Assembly (NCBI GenBank): GCA_050743125.1
Contig: JBOGEB010000144.1
Span: forward strand, 1-11,333
Length of the DNA: 11,333 bases
Direction: 5' to 3'
Source: JBOGEB01 sp050743125
Lineage (GTDB): Bacteria > Actinomycetota > Nitriliruptoria > Euzebyales > Egibacteraceae
The translations under genes and the position numbers were made by a program. Positions 6,019 to 11,333 of the stretch are shown here, piece after piece (positions within the stretch are counted from its first letter, which is position 1; each line of letters opens with the position of its first letter). The notes beneath the pieces were generated by a model that saw nothing but the letters and a program-made list of their open reading frames with translations, searched no databases and was not told the DNA's origin.

Positions 6019-6034
6019 CGCCGCGATCGCGGCG
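6019..6034. repeat. Perfect 16-bp palindrome between nusG and rplK
   Basis: CGCCGCGATCGCGGCG is a perfect palindrome 4 bp after the nusG stop. In the transcript it can fold as a 6-bp hairpin. A second small pairing, CCCC to GGGG, lies next to the rplK ribosome site. This is where bacteria often carry the L1-binding operator of the L11-L1 transcript, but I cannot confirm the L1 motif. Confidence 0.4.
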
Positions 6035-6038
6035 GCTG

Positions 6039-6815
6039 CTACAGCTTGGCGACCTGATCGAACCCGAGCTCGACGGGAGTCTCGCGTCCGAAGATCGAGA
6101 CGAGCACCTTGAGCTTCGACTGGTCGGCGTTGATCTCGGAGATGGTGCCGGTGAAGTCAGCGAAGGGCCCGGAGGTGACGCGGATGTTCTCGCCCTCCTC
6201 GTACTCCACGCTCGGGATGATCTCCACGCCCTCCTCCGGCTCGTGGAGGATCGCCTCGACCTCACGGATGGAGAGCGGGAAGGGCTTCGCACCGGGCGGC
6301 CCGACAAAGCCGGTGACCGCCGGAGTGTTCCGAACGACGTACCACGAGTCGTCGTCCAAGTCCATCCGGACCAGGACGTAACCAGGGAACACCTTGCGTT
6401 GGACCGTCTGCTTCTTCCCGCCCTTGATCTCGACGGCGTCCTCCGTCGGGATGATCACCTCGTAGATCCGGTCCTCCATGTTCATCGACTGAATCCGGTT
6501 CTCGAGGTTGGCCTTCACCTTCGCCTCGTACCCCGCGTAGGTGTGGACGACGTAGTAGTCGCCCGGCAGGCGCGCGAAGTCGACCCGCTTCTCTGGCTCT
6601 GGCTCTACGGCCTTGTCGGCCGCGCCGGCCTCGGTCAGGTCGGCCAGGCCGAGGTCGATCTCGATCTCGTCCACGGACTGGCGGCGCCCCGCGCCAGCAG
6701 CGGCCAGCAGGTCCGAGAGGTCGTCCGCCTCGTCGGGGCTCACGCTTACCTCCAGCTCCACCCCTTCGGTGCGTTCCTCGCCTGACTCCAGGTCGATACG
6801 CTGCTCGCCACTCAT
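6039..6815 (-). CDS. nusG: Transcription elongation/antitermination factor NusG
   Basis: A 258-aa NusG. The conserved NGN domain begins at about residue 86 (GDYYVVHTYAGYEAKVKANL) and includes QRKVFPGYVLVRMD; the C-terminal KOW domain (about 204-258) has RVTSGPFADFTGTISEIN and ends FDQVAKL. The first 85 residues are an acidic extension of the kind common in actinobacterial NusG. NusG binds the clamp helices of RNA polymerase and links it to Rho or to the ribosomal S10. The ATG at 6815 overlaps the secE stop as ATGA, so the two are translationally coupled. A longer frame to 6938 would overlap secE and is not used. Confidence 0.96.
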   Translation of the reverse strand: MSGEQRIDLESGEERTEGVELEVSVSPDEADDLSDLLAAAGAGRRQSVDEIEIDLGLADLTEAGAADKAVEPEPEKRVDFARLPGDYYVVHTYAGYEAKVKANLENRIQSMNMEDRIYEVIIPTEDAVEIKGGKKQTVQRKVFPGYVLVRMDLDDDSWYVVRNTPAVTGFVGPPGAKPFPLSIREVEAILHEPEEGVEIIPSVEYEEGENIRVTSGPFADFTGTISEINADQSKLKVLVSIFGRETPVELGFDQVAKL

Positions 6816-7039
6816 CGGAAAATCCGTAACACCAGCCACGCGAACACGCTGTCCATGGCGAACACGACCGCCATCAGGATCGCGACGGTCACGAGCACAA
6901 CTAGGGAGTAGGACACCACCTCCTTGCGCGACGGCCAAGCGACGCGCTTCATCTCACCGCGCACCTCGCGCAGGAACTGGCGCGGCCTGGTGCGCTGGCG
7001 GCGCGCGGGTGGTGGCCTGTCGATGTCAGACTTGGACAC
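6812..7039 (-). CDS. secE: Preprotein translocase subunit SecE
   Basis: A 75-aa single-span SecE, the clamp-like subunit of the SecYEG channel in the cytoplasmic membrane. A basic N-terminal part (DRPPPARRQRTRPRQF) is followed by the conserved amphipathic segment REVRGEMKRVAWPSRKEV and one membrane segment (about residues 46-70, SLVVLVTVAILMAVVFAMD). I chose GTG at 7039 because GAGGAG lies 6 nt upstream; an in-frame ATG at 7066 is 3 nt after the tRNA-Trp gene and has no room for a ribosome site. Its stop overlaps the nusG start. The secE-nusG pair following tRNA-Trp is the standard actinobacterial arrangement. Confidence 0.93.
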   Translation of the reverse strand: MSKSDIDRPPPARRQRTRPRQFLREVRGEMKRVAWPSRKEVVSYSLVVLVTVAILMAVVFAMDSVFAWLVLRIFR

Positions 7040-7068
7040 GCGTCGCTCCTCGGGACGAGAGGCCATTG

Positions 7069-7141
7069 CAGGGGCGGAGGGACTCGAACCCCCGACCTTC
7101 GGTTTTGGAGACCGATGCTCTACCAGTTGAGCTACGCCCCT
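7069..7141 (-). tRNA. trnW: tRNA-Trp (anticodon CCA)
   Basis: A 73-nt cloverleaf: acceptor stem AGGGGCG paired with CGCCCCT, D-arm around GCTCAACTGGTAGAGC, anticodon stem TCGGT/ACCGA with loop CTCCAAA (anticodon CCA), and T-arm with GGTTCGAGTCC. The discriminator base is G. The 3' CCA is not encoded (CA follows), so it must be added by the CCA-adding enzyme. It is the first gene of the unit leading to secE-nusG-rplK-rplA. Confidence 0.97.
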
Positions 7142-7162
7142 TCGAAAATAGTGGCGGACATC

Positions 7163-7188
7163 AAAAACCACTGCCTACGGGCAGCGGT
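7163..7188 (-). terminator. Hairpin with T-tract upstream of tRNA-Trp
   Basis: On the - strand, ACCGCTGCC, loop CGTA, GGCAGTGGT folds as a 9-bp stem with one G-T wobble and is followed by a T-run, the look of an intrinsic terminator. It lies between the promoter candidate at 7195-7224 and the tRNA. It could stop antisense transcription coming through cbbY from hadB, protect the 5' end of the tRNA-secE transcript, or attenuate it. At the predicted start point it would be the first thing transcribed, perhaps too early to terminate. Confidence 0.45.
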
Positions 7189-7194
7189 GCCCTG

Positions 7195-7224
7195 AGTATA
7201 GGGTCCACCAGGTCTCACCGGCAA
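7195..7224 (-). promoter_or_regulatory. Promoter candidate for tRNA-Trp-secE-nusG-rplK-rplA
   Basis: A -10 hexamer TATACT (7200-7195), 5 of 6 to consensus, is preceded after 18 bp by TTGCCG (7224-7219) as -35. The start point would be near 7188, about 47 nt before the tRNA 5' end. A promoter is needed here because cbbY, on the opposite strand, separates this unit from hadAB. Confidence 0.6.
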
Positions 7225-7478
7225 CCGGCCAGGGAGGACCGGACGGCAAGCCTACGGCAACCGAACGACCTCCCGGAGACGAAGGGGTTCCTTGGAGCTT
7301 CCCTGGGTCAAGAAGCCGGCGGCCACTACGGTGACACGCTGGAGCACCTGGGTCTCGTCTCGTCCCTGGGCTTGAAAGAGGCTGAGGAAACCGGGGGAGA
7401 CGCCTCTGCCTGTGGAGCCGCCGACGAAGGCTCACCAGACCCCTCACCGCTGGAAACCAAGGGTGGCCAGCGGTGCCC
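7225..7478. other. Non-coding stretch between tRNA-Trp promoter and cbbY
   Basis: About 250 bases with no credible gene on either strand. The only long frame, on the - strand, has an Arg/Pro/Ser-rich translation with no coding features. An 11-bp direct repeat, AGCGGTGCCCT, occurs at about 7183-7193 and again at about 7469-7479, just before the cbbY -10 candidate. I see no RNA gene, long inverted repeat or insertion end. Confidence 0.5.
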
Positions 7479-7484
7479 TACCAT
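7479..7484 (+). promoter_or_regulatory. -10 candidate for leaderless cbbY transcript
   Basis: TACCAT fits the actinobacterial TANNNT -10 pattern and ends 8 nt before the cbbY ATG, so the start point would fall at or next to the A of ATG. No ribosome site is present upstream of the gene, which agrees with a leaderless mRNA. No convincing -35 box is seen. Confidence 0.45.
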
Positions 7485-7492
7485 CTCGCCCT

Positions 7493-8260
7493 ATGACGCT
7501 GACAGCCGCGATCTTCGACGTCGATGGCACCCTGGTGGACAGCGAGCGACACGGCCACCGGGTGGCGTCCAACCTGGCCTTCGAGGAGTTCGGGCTGGCC
7601 GACCGCTGGGACGAGGAACCCTATGGCGCGCTGCTGGAGATCACCGGTGGCCGGCCACGGCTCCACGCCTATCTCGCCAGCCGGGGCTGGCCCCAGGAAG
7701 CGCGCGACGAGCTCATCCCCCGCCTCCACCGACGCAAGACCGAGATCCTCGCCGAGATGATCGACCAGGGCCGGATCCAACCCCGCCCAGGCGTCAGCCG
7801 GCTGTTGGCCGAGCTGGAGGACGCCGACGCCACCCTCGCCGTCGCCACCACGGGGAGCCGGGGGTGGGTGGAGCGCCTCCTCAATCGCCTGTTCGGGCTC
7901 GAGCGGTTCGCGGTGGTGGTGACCGGCGACGAAGTCTCCTGTCGCAAGCCCCATCCCGAGGCCTACACCCGGGCGCTGGCTGAGCTCGGTCGACCGCCGC
8001 ACGAGGTGGTGGCGGTCGAGGACTCAGCCAACGGCCTGGCCGCCGCCCGAGGGGCCGGACTCACCTGCCTGGTCGTGGTCAACAGCTACACCGCCGGCCA
8101 GGATCTGCGCGAAGCCGACCTGGTCGTCGATGGCTTCGGCACGGACCGCGAGCCAGGCAACGTCCTGTACGACCCCCACCAGCTGGGGATCGCCGGGCCG
8201 GTACGGGCGGCGACCCTCGACCAACTCCTCGGGCCGGCCAGGGGATCGCCCAGTCCGTAA
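7493..8260 (+). CDS. cbbY: CbbY-type HAD-superfamily phosphatase
   Basis: A 255-aa HAD hydrolase with a helical cap (subclass I). Motif I is FDVDGT (nucleophile Asp9, acid/base Asp11), motif II TTGS (119-122), motif III the Lys of CRKPHPEAY (152), and motif IV VEDSANGLAAA (Glu176-Asp177). The cap signature GHRVASN, then WDEEPYG, ITGGRPRL, and LHRRKTE, together with ADLVVDGFG near the end, fits CbbY better than generic phosphoglycolate phosphatases. CbbY enzymes remove phosphate from xylulose-1,5-bisphosphate, a Rubisco inhibitor; in an organism without Rubisco the substrate is likely another sugar phosphate. ATG at 7493 is chosen because motif I starts right after it; there is no ribosome site, so it is probably leaderless. 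It lies alone on the + strand inside the conserved core cluster and converges on hadB with 20 bp between stops. Confidence 0.82.
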   Translation: MTLTAAIFDVDGTLVDSERHGHRVASNLAFEEFGLADRWDEEPYGALLEITGGRPRLHAYLASRGWPQEARDELIPRLHRRKTEILAEMIDQGRIQPRPGVSRLLAELEDADATLAVATTGSRGWVERLLNRLFGLERFAVVVTGDEVSCRKPHPEAYTRALAELGRPPHEVVAVEDSANGLAAARGAGLTCLVVVNSYTAGQDLREADLVVDGFGTDREPGNVLYDPHQLGIAGPVRAATLDQLLGPARGSPSP

Positions 8261-8280
8261 CTGCGGTGCCCGGCAACCGC

Positions 8281-8700
8281 TCAGTCCAGTCGCACGACCG
8301 CCCGCGAGGTCCGCCGGTCGACGACCCGCTGACCGCCCTCAAGCTCCGCCCATACGGTGAGCACCGCAGTGCGCGTCTCAGGGTCCAGCTCGATCACCTC
8401 GCCGCCGTAGGTCACGCTCGCACCCACCGGACAGGGCGCGCGAAAACTCGCCGACAGGCGCGCAACCTTCTCCGGTGACCCAGCCCACTCCGTCACCGCT
8501 GCAGAGATGATGCCCATGTTGAGCATGCCGTGCGCGATCACCCCCTTCGTCGGGCTGACCCGCTCGGCGAAATCGGGGTCCCAGTGCAGGGGGTTGAGGT
8601 CCCCGCTCGCGCCCGCGTAGGCGATCAGGCGCCCCTGGCCGAGCTGCTCGGTACGGGTGGGGATCTGCTGGCCGACCTCGACGTCCTCGAATCGGGGCAT
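8281..8700 (-). CDS. hadB: MaoC-like (R)-hydratase/dehydratase, HadB-type
   Basis: A 139-aa single hot-dog domain. The hydratase-2 motif YAGASGDLNPLHWDPDFA (about residues 28-45) holds the catalytic Asp34 and His39, followed by VIAHGMLNMG. In mycobacteria the HadB subunit pairs with HadA or HadC to dehydrate 3-hydroxyacyl-ACP in fatty acid synthase II; in other actinobacteria the exact acyl substrate at this locus is less certain. GGGGGAA lies about 9 nt before the ATG, within the end of the preceding gene region, and 4 bp separate it from hadA. It carries the active site for a heterodimer with that gene's product. Confidence 0.88.
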   Translation of the reverse strand: MPRFEDVEVGQQIPTRTEQLGQGRLIAYAGASGDLNPLHWDPDFAERVSPTKGVIAHGMLNMGIISAAVTEWAGSPEKVARLSASFRAPCPVGASVTYGGEVIELDPETRTAVLTVWAELEGGQRVVDRRTSRAVVRLD

Positions 8701-8704
8701 GGCT

Positions 8705-9127
8705 CTATTCCCCCAGGAACACGAACGTCGCGCGGCTGGTCACCACCGGCTCGCCGCTGCGCGCGTCCACGCAGTCGATCTGCAGCGTGAGGAAGTCGTT
8801 GCTCCGACGGGTAGTGATGTCGGTGATCCACGGGGTGCACTCGAGGACGTCACCGAGCTTGGTCGGGCGATGGAAGTCGTACTCCTGCTTGCCGTGCACG
8901 AGGCTGCGGTGCGCGCCGAGCTCAGGGTCTTCGAACATCCGCTCAGCGCCCTTGGTCACGGTGAAGCAGGCGGAGAACGTCACAGGCGCGACGACGTCGC
9001 CGTCATCCCGCTGGTAGGCCTTGTCGCGTACACCGGTGGCGATCGCGTACTCGCGGATCTTCTCCCGACTCACCTCATATCGGTAGGACGGGTAACGGTG
9101 GCCGATACGGTCGTGGTTGAGCGCCAT
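8705..9127 (-). CDS. hadA: MaoC-like dehydratase, non-catalytic HadA-type subunit
   Basis: A 140-aa hot-dog protein (MALNHDRIGHRYPSYRYEVS at the start; VVAPVTFSACFTVT, LVHGKQEYDFHRPTKLGD in the middle; FVFLGE end). It lacks the Asp/His hydratase-2 motif of its neighbour, as expected for the substrate-channel subunit of a HadAB heterodimer (N-terminal MaoC-like domain). It is 4 bp upstream of hadB and starts 7 bp after the infC-like stop, so the three form one tight unit. The ribosome site would have to lie in the end of the upstream gene and is weak, so coupling is likely. Confidence 0.85.
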   Translation of the reverse strand: MALNHDRIGHRYPSYRYEVSREKIREYAIATGVRDKAYQRDDGDVVAPVTFSACFTVTKGAERMFEDPELGAHRSLVHGKQEYDFHRPTKLGDVLECTPWITDITTRRSNDFLTLQIDCVDARSGEPVVTSRATFVFLGE

Positions 9128-9134
9128 CCGTCGC

Positions 9135-9653
9135 CTACCCGGCGGCCTTTGGGGCGAGCACCATCGTCGCGAACCGCCCCTGCAGCGGCGCGCGGGTTTC
9201 GACGCGGCTCACGTCAGACAGCGACTCAGCCAACTGGTCGAGCAGCGCCAGCCCCATTTCCGGTCGGCGCAGCTCTCGCATCCGGAACATCACCTGGATC
9301 CGGACCGAGTGCCCGGCCTCAAGGAACCTGCGGACCTGTCGCTCCTTCGTCGCGAAGTCGTGCTCGTCGATCTTCGGCCGGAGCCGCATCGCCTTCTGCC
9401 CCACACCCCGCTGGCTCTTGCGGGCCTGCCGCTCCGCCCGCTCCTGCTCGTAGAGGTGTTTGGCGTAGTCCATCACCTTCGCGACCGGCGGGTCCGCGTT
9501 CGGTGCGACCTCCACCAGGTCCAGCTCGACGCTCCGCGCGGCGTCGATCGCCACCTTCAAAGGGACGATGCCGACCTGCTTGCCGTCCGCCCCGATCAGC
9601 CGGACCTCCTTCGCTTTGATCTCCGCATTCGTTGCCAACCGTGTGGTCGTCAT
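9135..9653 (-). CDS. infC: Translation initiation factor IF-3 (possibly a paralogue)
   Basis: A 172-aa protein with full IF3 architecture: N-domain (about 10-75) with KEVRLIGADGKQVGIV, LDLVEVAPNADPPVAKVMDY, a basic linker helix, and C-domain (about 88-170) with LRPKIDEHDFATKERQVRRF and FATMVLAPK. IF3 keeps the 30S subunit apart from 50S and checks start codon pairing. Oddities: it starts with ATG instead of the rare AUU/AUC typical of autoregulated infC; the usual C-domain R-F-R-G-R-E is here VMFRMREL; and it is not followed by rpmI-rplT but sits between rpmG and hadA. These suggest a second, divergent IF3, though it may be the only one. AGGAGGG precedes the ATG closely. Whether another infC exists cannot be seen from this window. 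Confidence 0.88.
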   Translation of the reverse strand: MTTTRLATNAEIKAKEVRLIGADGKQVGIVPLKVAIDAARSVELDLVEVAPNADPPVAKVMDYAKHLYEQERAERQARKSQRGVGQKAMRLRPKIDEHDFATKERQVRRFLEAGHSVRIQVMFRMRELRRPEMGLALLDQLAESLSDVSRVETRAPLQGRFATMVLAPKAAG

Positions 9654-9689
9654 GACCCTCCTGTTGTCGTGCTGGTGCAAATGAGCGTA

Positions 9690-9715
9690 CCCGGGCTCGG
9701 GCAGGCCGACCCGGG
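9690..9715 (-). terminator. GC-rich hairpin between rpmG and infC-like gene
   Basis: CCCGGG-C-TCGG and CCGA-CCCGGG pair as a 10-bp stem with one bulged C and a 5-nt loop (GCAGG). It lies in the 98-bp space after rpmG. There is no T-tract, so it may be a weak terminator, an mRNA processing or stability element, or chance in GC-rich DNA. Confidence 0.35.
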
Positions 9716-9751
9716 CACGTGAGGATGGCGCCAGCGCAAGGTCGCCGTGCG

Positions 9752-9916
9752 CTACCGCGTCTCCCGGTGCGGCGTGTGCCGCTTGCAGCGTGGGCAGTGC
9801 TTGCGCAGCTCCAGCCGCTCCCGCTGCTTCTGGCGGTTCTTGGTCGTGGCGTAATTCCGCTCTTTGCACTCGGTGCACGCGAGGGTGATGATCGGTCGTG
9901 TTTCACTCTTCGCCAT
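9752..9916 (-). CDS. rpmG: 50S ribosomal protein L33 (zinc-binding form)
   Basis: A 54-aa gene that reads MAKSETRPIITLACTECKER and ends KHCPRCKRHTPHRETR. The length and the two C-x2-C pairs (Cys14/Cys17 and Cys41/Cys44) identify L33 in its zinc-ribbon (C+) form. Many actinobacteria also carry a zinc-free copy controlled by Zur, so this one would be the zinc-replete version. GAGAGCTAGAG lies just upstream of the ATG as a modest ribosome site. It lies after tuf and before the infC-hadAB unit, the usual site for rpmG in this lineage. Confidence 0.96.
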   Translation of the reverse strand: MAKSETRPIITLACTECKERNYATTKNRQKQRERLELRKHCPRCKRHTPHRETR

Positions 9917-10042
9917 CTCTAGCTCTCTTGTTTTTTACTGTCAGTCGAGCGCGGAACCGCGGCGCAGGGATCCGGGCGAGGCTTCGCGCGGGGCATCGAG
10001 GGCCGGGGCTGGGCTGGCTGGGGTGGAGCGACTCAGCAACGA

Positions 10043-10108
10043 GGTCGGGGCCGGTCGGGCGCAGCGACCTGAACGGATCCTCGGAGCGGAGCCCGACCGG
10101 CCCCGACC
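10043..10108 (-). terminator. Perfect 18-bp inverted repeat after tuf
   Basis: GGTCGGGGCCGGTCGGGC (10043-10060) is the exact reverse complement of 10091-10108, with a 30-nt loop between. It lies 33 bp after the tuf stop in the 225-bp space before rpmG, so a tuf transcript terminator is the natural guess. There is no T-tract and the loop is large. I see no tRNA gene in the spacer. A clear promoter for rpmG could not be fixed. Confidence 0.5.
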
Positions 10109-10141
10109 CGACAGACCCCGACCCAGACATCGCCAACATCG

Positions 10142-11329
10142 TCACTTGAGGATCTTGGTGACCCGGCCGGCGCCGACGGTGCGTCCGCCCTCACGGATCG
10201 CGAACCGCAACCCCTCGTCCATCGCGATCGGCTGACCCAACTCCACCACCATCTCCGTGTTGTCCCCAGGCAGCACCATCTCCGTACCCTCCGGCAACGC
10301 CACCGACCCCGTCACGTCCGTCGTACGGAAATAAAACTGCGGCCGATAGTTGTCGAAAAACGGCGTGTGCCGCCCACCCTCCTCCTTCGACAGAATGTAC
10401 ACCTGCGCCTCGAACCGGACATGCGGCGTGATCGTCCCCGGCTTGCACACCACCTGCCCGCGCTCCACCTCGTCCTTCTTCACCCCCCGCAGCAACAACC
10501 CGATGTTGTCCCCCGCACGGCCCTCGTCCAACAGCTTGCGGAACATCTCCACACCCGTCACCGTCGTCTGCGACGTCGGACGGATCCCCACCACCTCAAC
10601 CTGCTGGCCGACCTTGACCACCCCCGCCTCCGCGCGCCCAGTCACCACCGTCCCACGCCCAGTGATCGAGAACACGTCCTCGATCGGCATCAAGAACGGC
10701 CGGTCCACGTCACGCGCAGGCTCAGGGATGTAACTGTCCACCGCCTCCATCAACGCCACGATCCCCCCCTCCCAGGCCTCGTCGCCCTCCAACGCCCGCA
10801 ACGCCGACCCAGTGATCACCGGAATGTCGTCACCGGGGAACTCGTAGTAGCTCAGCAGCTCCCGGACCTCCAGCTCCACCAGCTCCAACAACTCGGCGTC
10901 GTCGACCATGTCCGCCTTGTTCAAGAACACCACGATCGACGGCACCCCCACCTGACGGGCCAACAGCACATGCTCACGCGTCTGCGGCATCGGCCCGTCA
11001 GCCGCCGACACCACCAGAATCGCGCCGTCCATCTGCGCCGCCCCGGTGATCATGTTCTTGATGTAGTCCGCGTGCCCCGGACAGTCCACATGCGCGTAAT
11101 GACGGCTGTCCGTCTCGTACTCCACATGCGCGATCGAGATCGTGATCCCCCGCGCCCGCTCCTCCGGCGCCTTGTCGATCTCGTCGAACGGCGTGAACGC
11201 CACCGCCGGGTTGCGCTTGTGCAACACATTCGTGATCGCCGCCGTCAACGTCGTCTTCCCATGGTCAATATGACCAATCGTCCCAATATTCAAATGCGGC
11301 TTCGTCCGCTCAAACCTCGCCTTAGCCAT
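10142..11329 (-). CDS. tuf: Elongation factor Tu
   Basis: A complete 395-aa EF-Tu GTPase that delivers aminoacyl-tRNA to the ribosome. Domain 1 has G1 GHIDHGKT (19-26), the effector region with RARGITI, G3 DCPGH (82-86), G4 NKAD (137-140; most EF-Tu have NKCD or NKVD) and G5 GSAL (174-177). Domains 2 and 3 include GRGTVVTGRAEAG and DNYRPQFYFRTTDVTG, ending VGAGRVTKILK. The ATG is 4 bases from the window edge, so the ribosome site and any upstream partner (fusA, rpsG or none) are not visible. Placement upstream of rpmG-secE-nusG resembles the tufB position of other bacteria. Confidence 0.98.
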   Translation of the reverse strand: MAKARFERTKPHLNIGTIGHIDHGKTTLTAAITNVLHKRNPAVAFTPFDEIDKAPEERARGITISIAHVEYETDSRHYAHVDCPGHADYIKNMITGAAQMDGAILVVSAADGPMPQTREHVLLARQVGVPSIVVFLNKADMVDDAELLELVELEVRELLSYYEFPGDDIPVITGSALRALEGDEAWEGGIVALMEAVDSYIPEPARDVDRPFLMPIEDVFSITGRGTVVTGRAEAGVVKVGQQVEVVGIRPTSQTTVTGVEMFRKLLDEGRAGDNIGLLLRGVKKDEVERGQVVCKPGTITPHVRFEAQVYILSKEEGGRHTPFFDNYRPQFYFRTTDVTGSVALPEGTEMVLPGDNTEMVVELGQPIAMDEGLRFAIREGGRTVGAGRVTKILK

Positions 11330-11333
11330 CTGC

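Noticed and set aside
5496..6785. A 429-codon open frame on the + strand opposite rplK and nusG
   Set aside because: It runs across two certain genes in antisense and its translation is compositionally biased with no recognisable motif.
7040..7171. Longer secE reading frame starting inside or before tRNA-Trp
   Set aside because: It would translate the tRNA gene; the GTG at 7039 has a strong, well-spaced ribosome site.
7175..7447. A 90-codon frame on the - strand between cbbY and tRNA-Trp
   Set aside because: Its translation is Arg/Pro/Ser-rich without structure, has no ribosome site, and overlaps the promoter of the tRNA unit.
9917..10141. tRNA genes between tuf and rpmG, as seen in some actinobacteria
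   Set aside because: No cloverleaf or T-loop GTTCGA-type sequence is present on either strand; only the inverted repeat stands out.

Overview
The window comes from a high-GC actinobacterium. The evidence is the gene order rpmG - MaoC/Had dehydratases - tRNA-Trp - secE - nusG - rplK - rplA (the arrangement known from Mycobacterium and Streptomyces), the NusG with an acidic N-terminal extension, the many GTG starts, the TANNNT-type -10 elements and the strongly G/C third codon positions. A block of exactly 100 Ns flanked by an exact 127-bp repeat shows that this is a scaffolded draft assembly, plausibly a metagenome bin. I cannot name the genus.

Region 1 (1-2530) looks like a redox-responsive export module. 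A SoxR with its [2Fe-2S] cysteine cluster (+ strand) converges on a 626-aa ABC exporter half-transporter (- strand), with 5 bp between the stop codons. About 170 bp upstream of the exporter, on its strand, is a near-consensus SoxR box inside a promoter with the 19-bp spacer typical of MerR-family control. Two possible tiny leader ORFs lie between that promoter and the exporter, joined by overlapping stop/start codons. This is the most attractive regulatory hypothesis in the window.

Region 2 (2530-4757) is accessory and partly decayed. It holds a small Cys-cluster protein broken by the assembly gap, a stretch where protein-like sequence jumps between reading frames (probable pseudogene), a small conserved-looking protein whose 5' end seems frameshifted, a 70-aa ORF, and the 3' end of a nucleotidyltransferase-like gene that starts right after the rplA stop codon.

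Region 3 (4758-11329) is the translation/transcription core, almost all on the - strand. Reading in the direction of transcription it runs tuf (EF-Tu), rpmG (L33), an infC-like gene (IF3), hadA-like, hadB-like, then a CbbY-type HAD phosphatase on the opposite strand, then tRNA-Trp, secE, nusG, rplK and rplA. An IF3 gene at this site is unusual and could be a second copy. The CbbY gene splits the cluster, so tRNA-Trp-secE-nusG-rplK-rplA needs its own promoter; a good candidate is visible at 7195-7224.

I found no CRISPR array, no complete insertion sequence, no rRNA, and no convincing wholly new defence or biosynthetic system.
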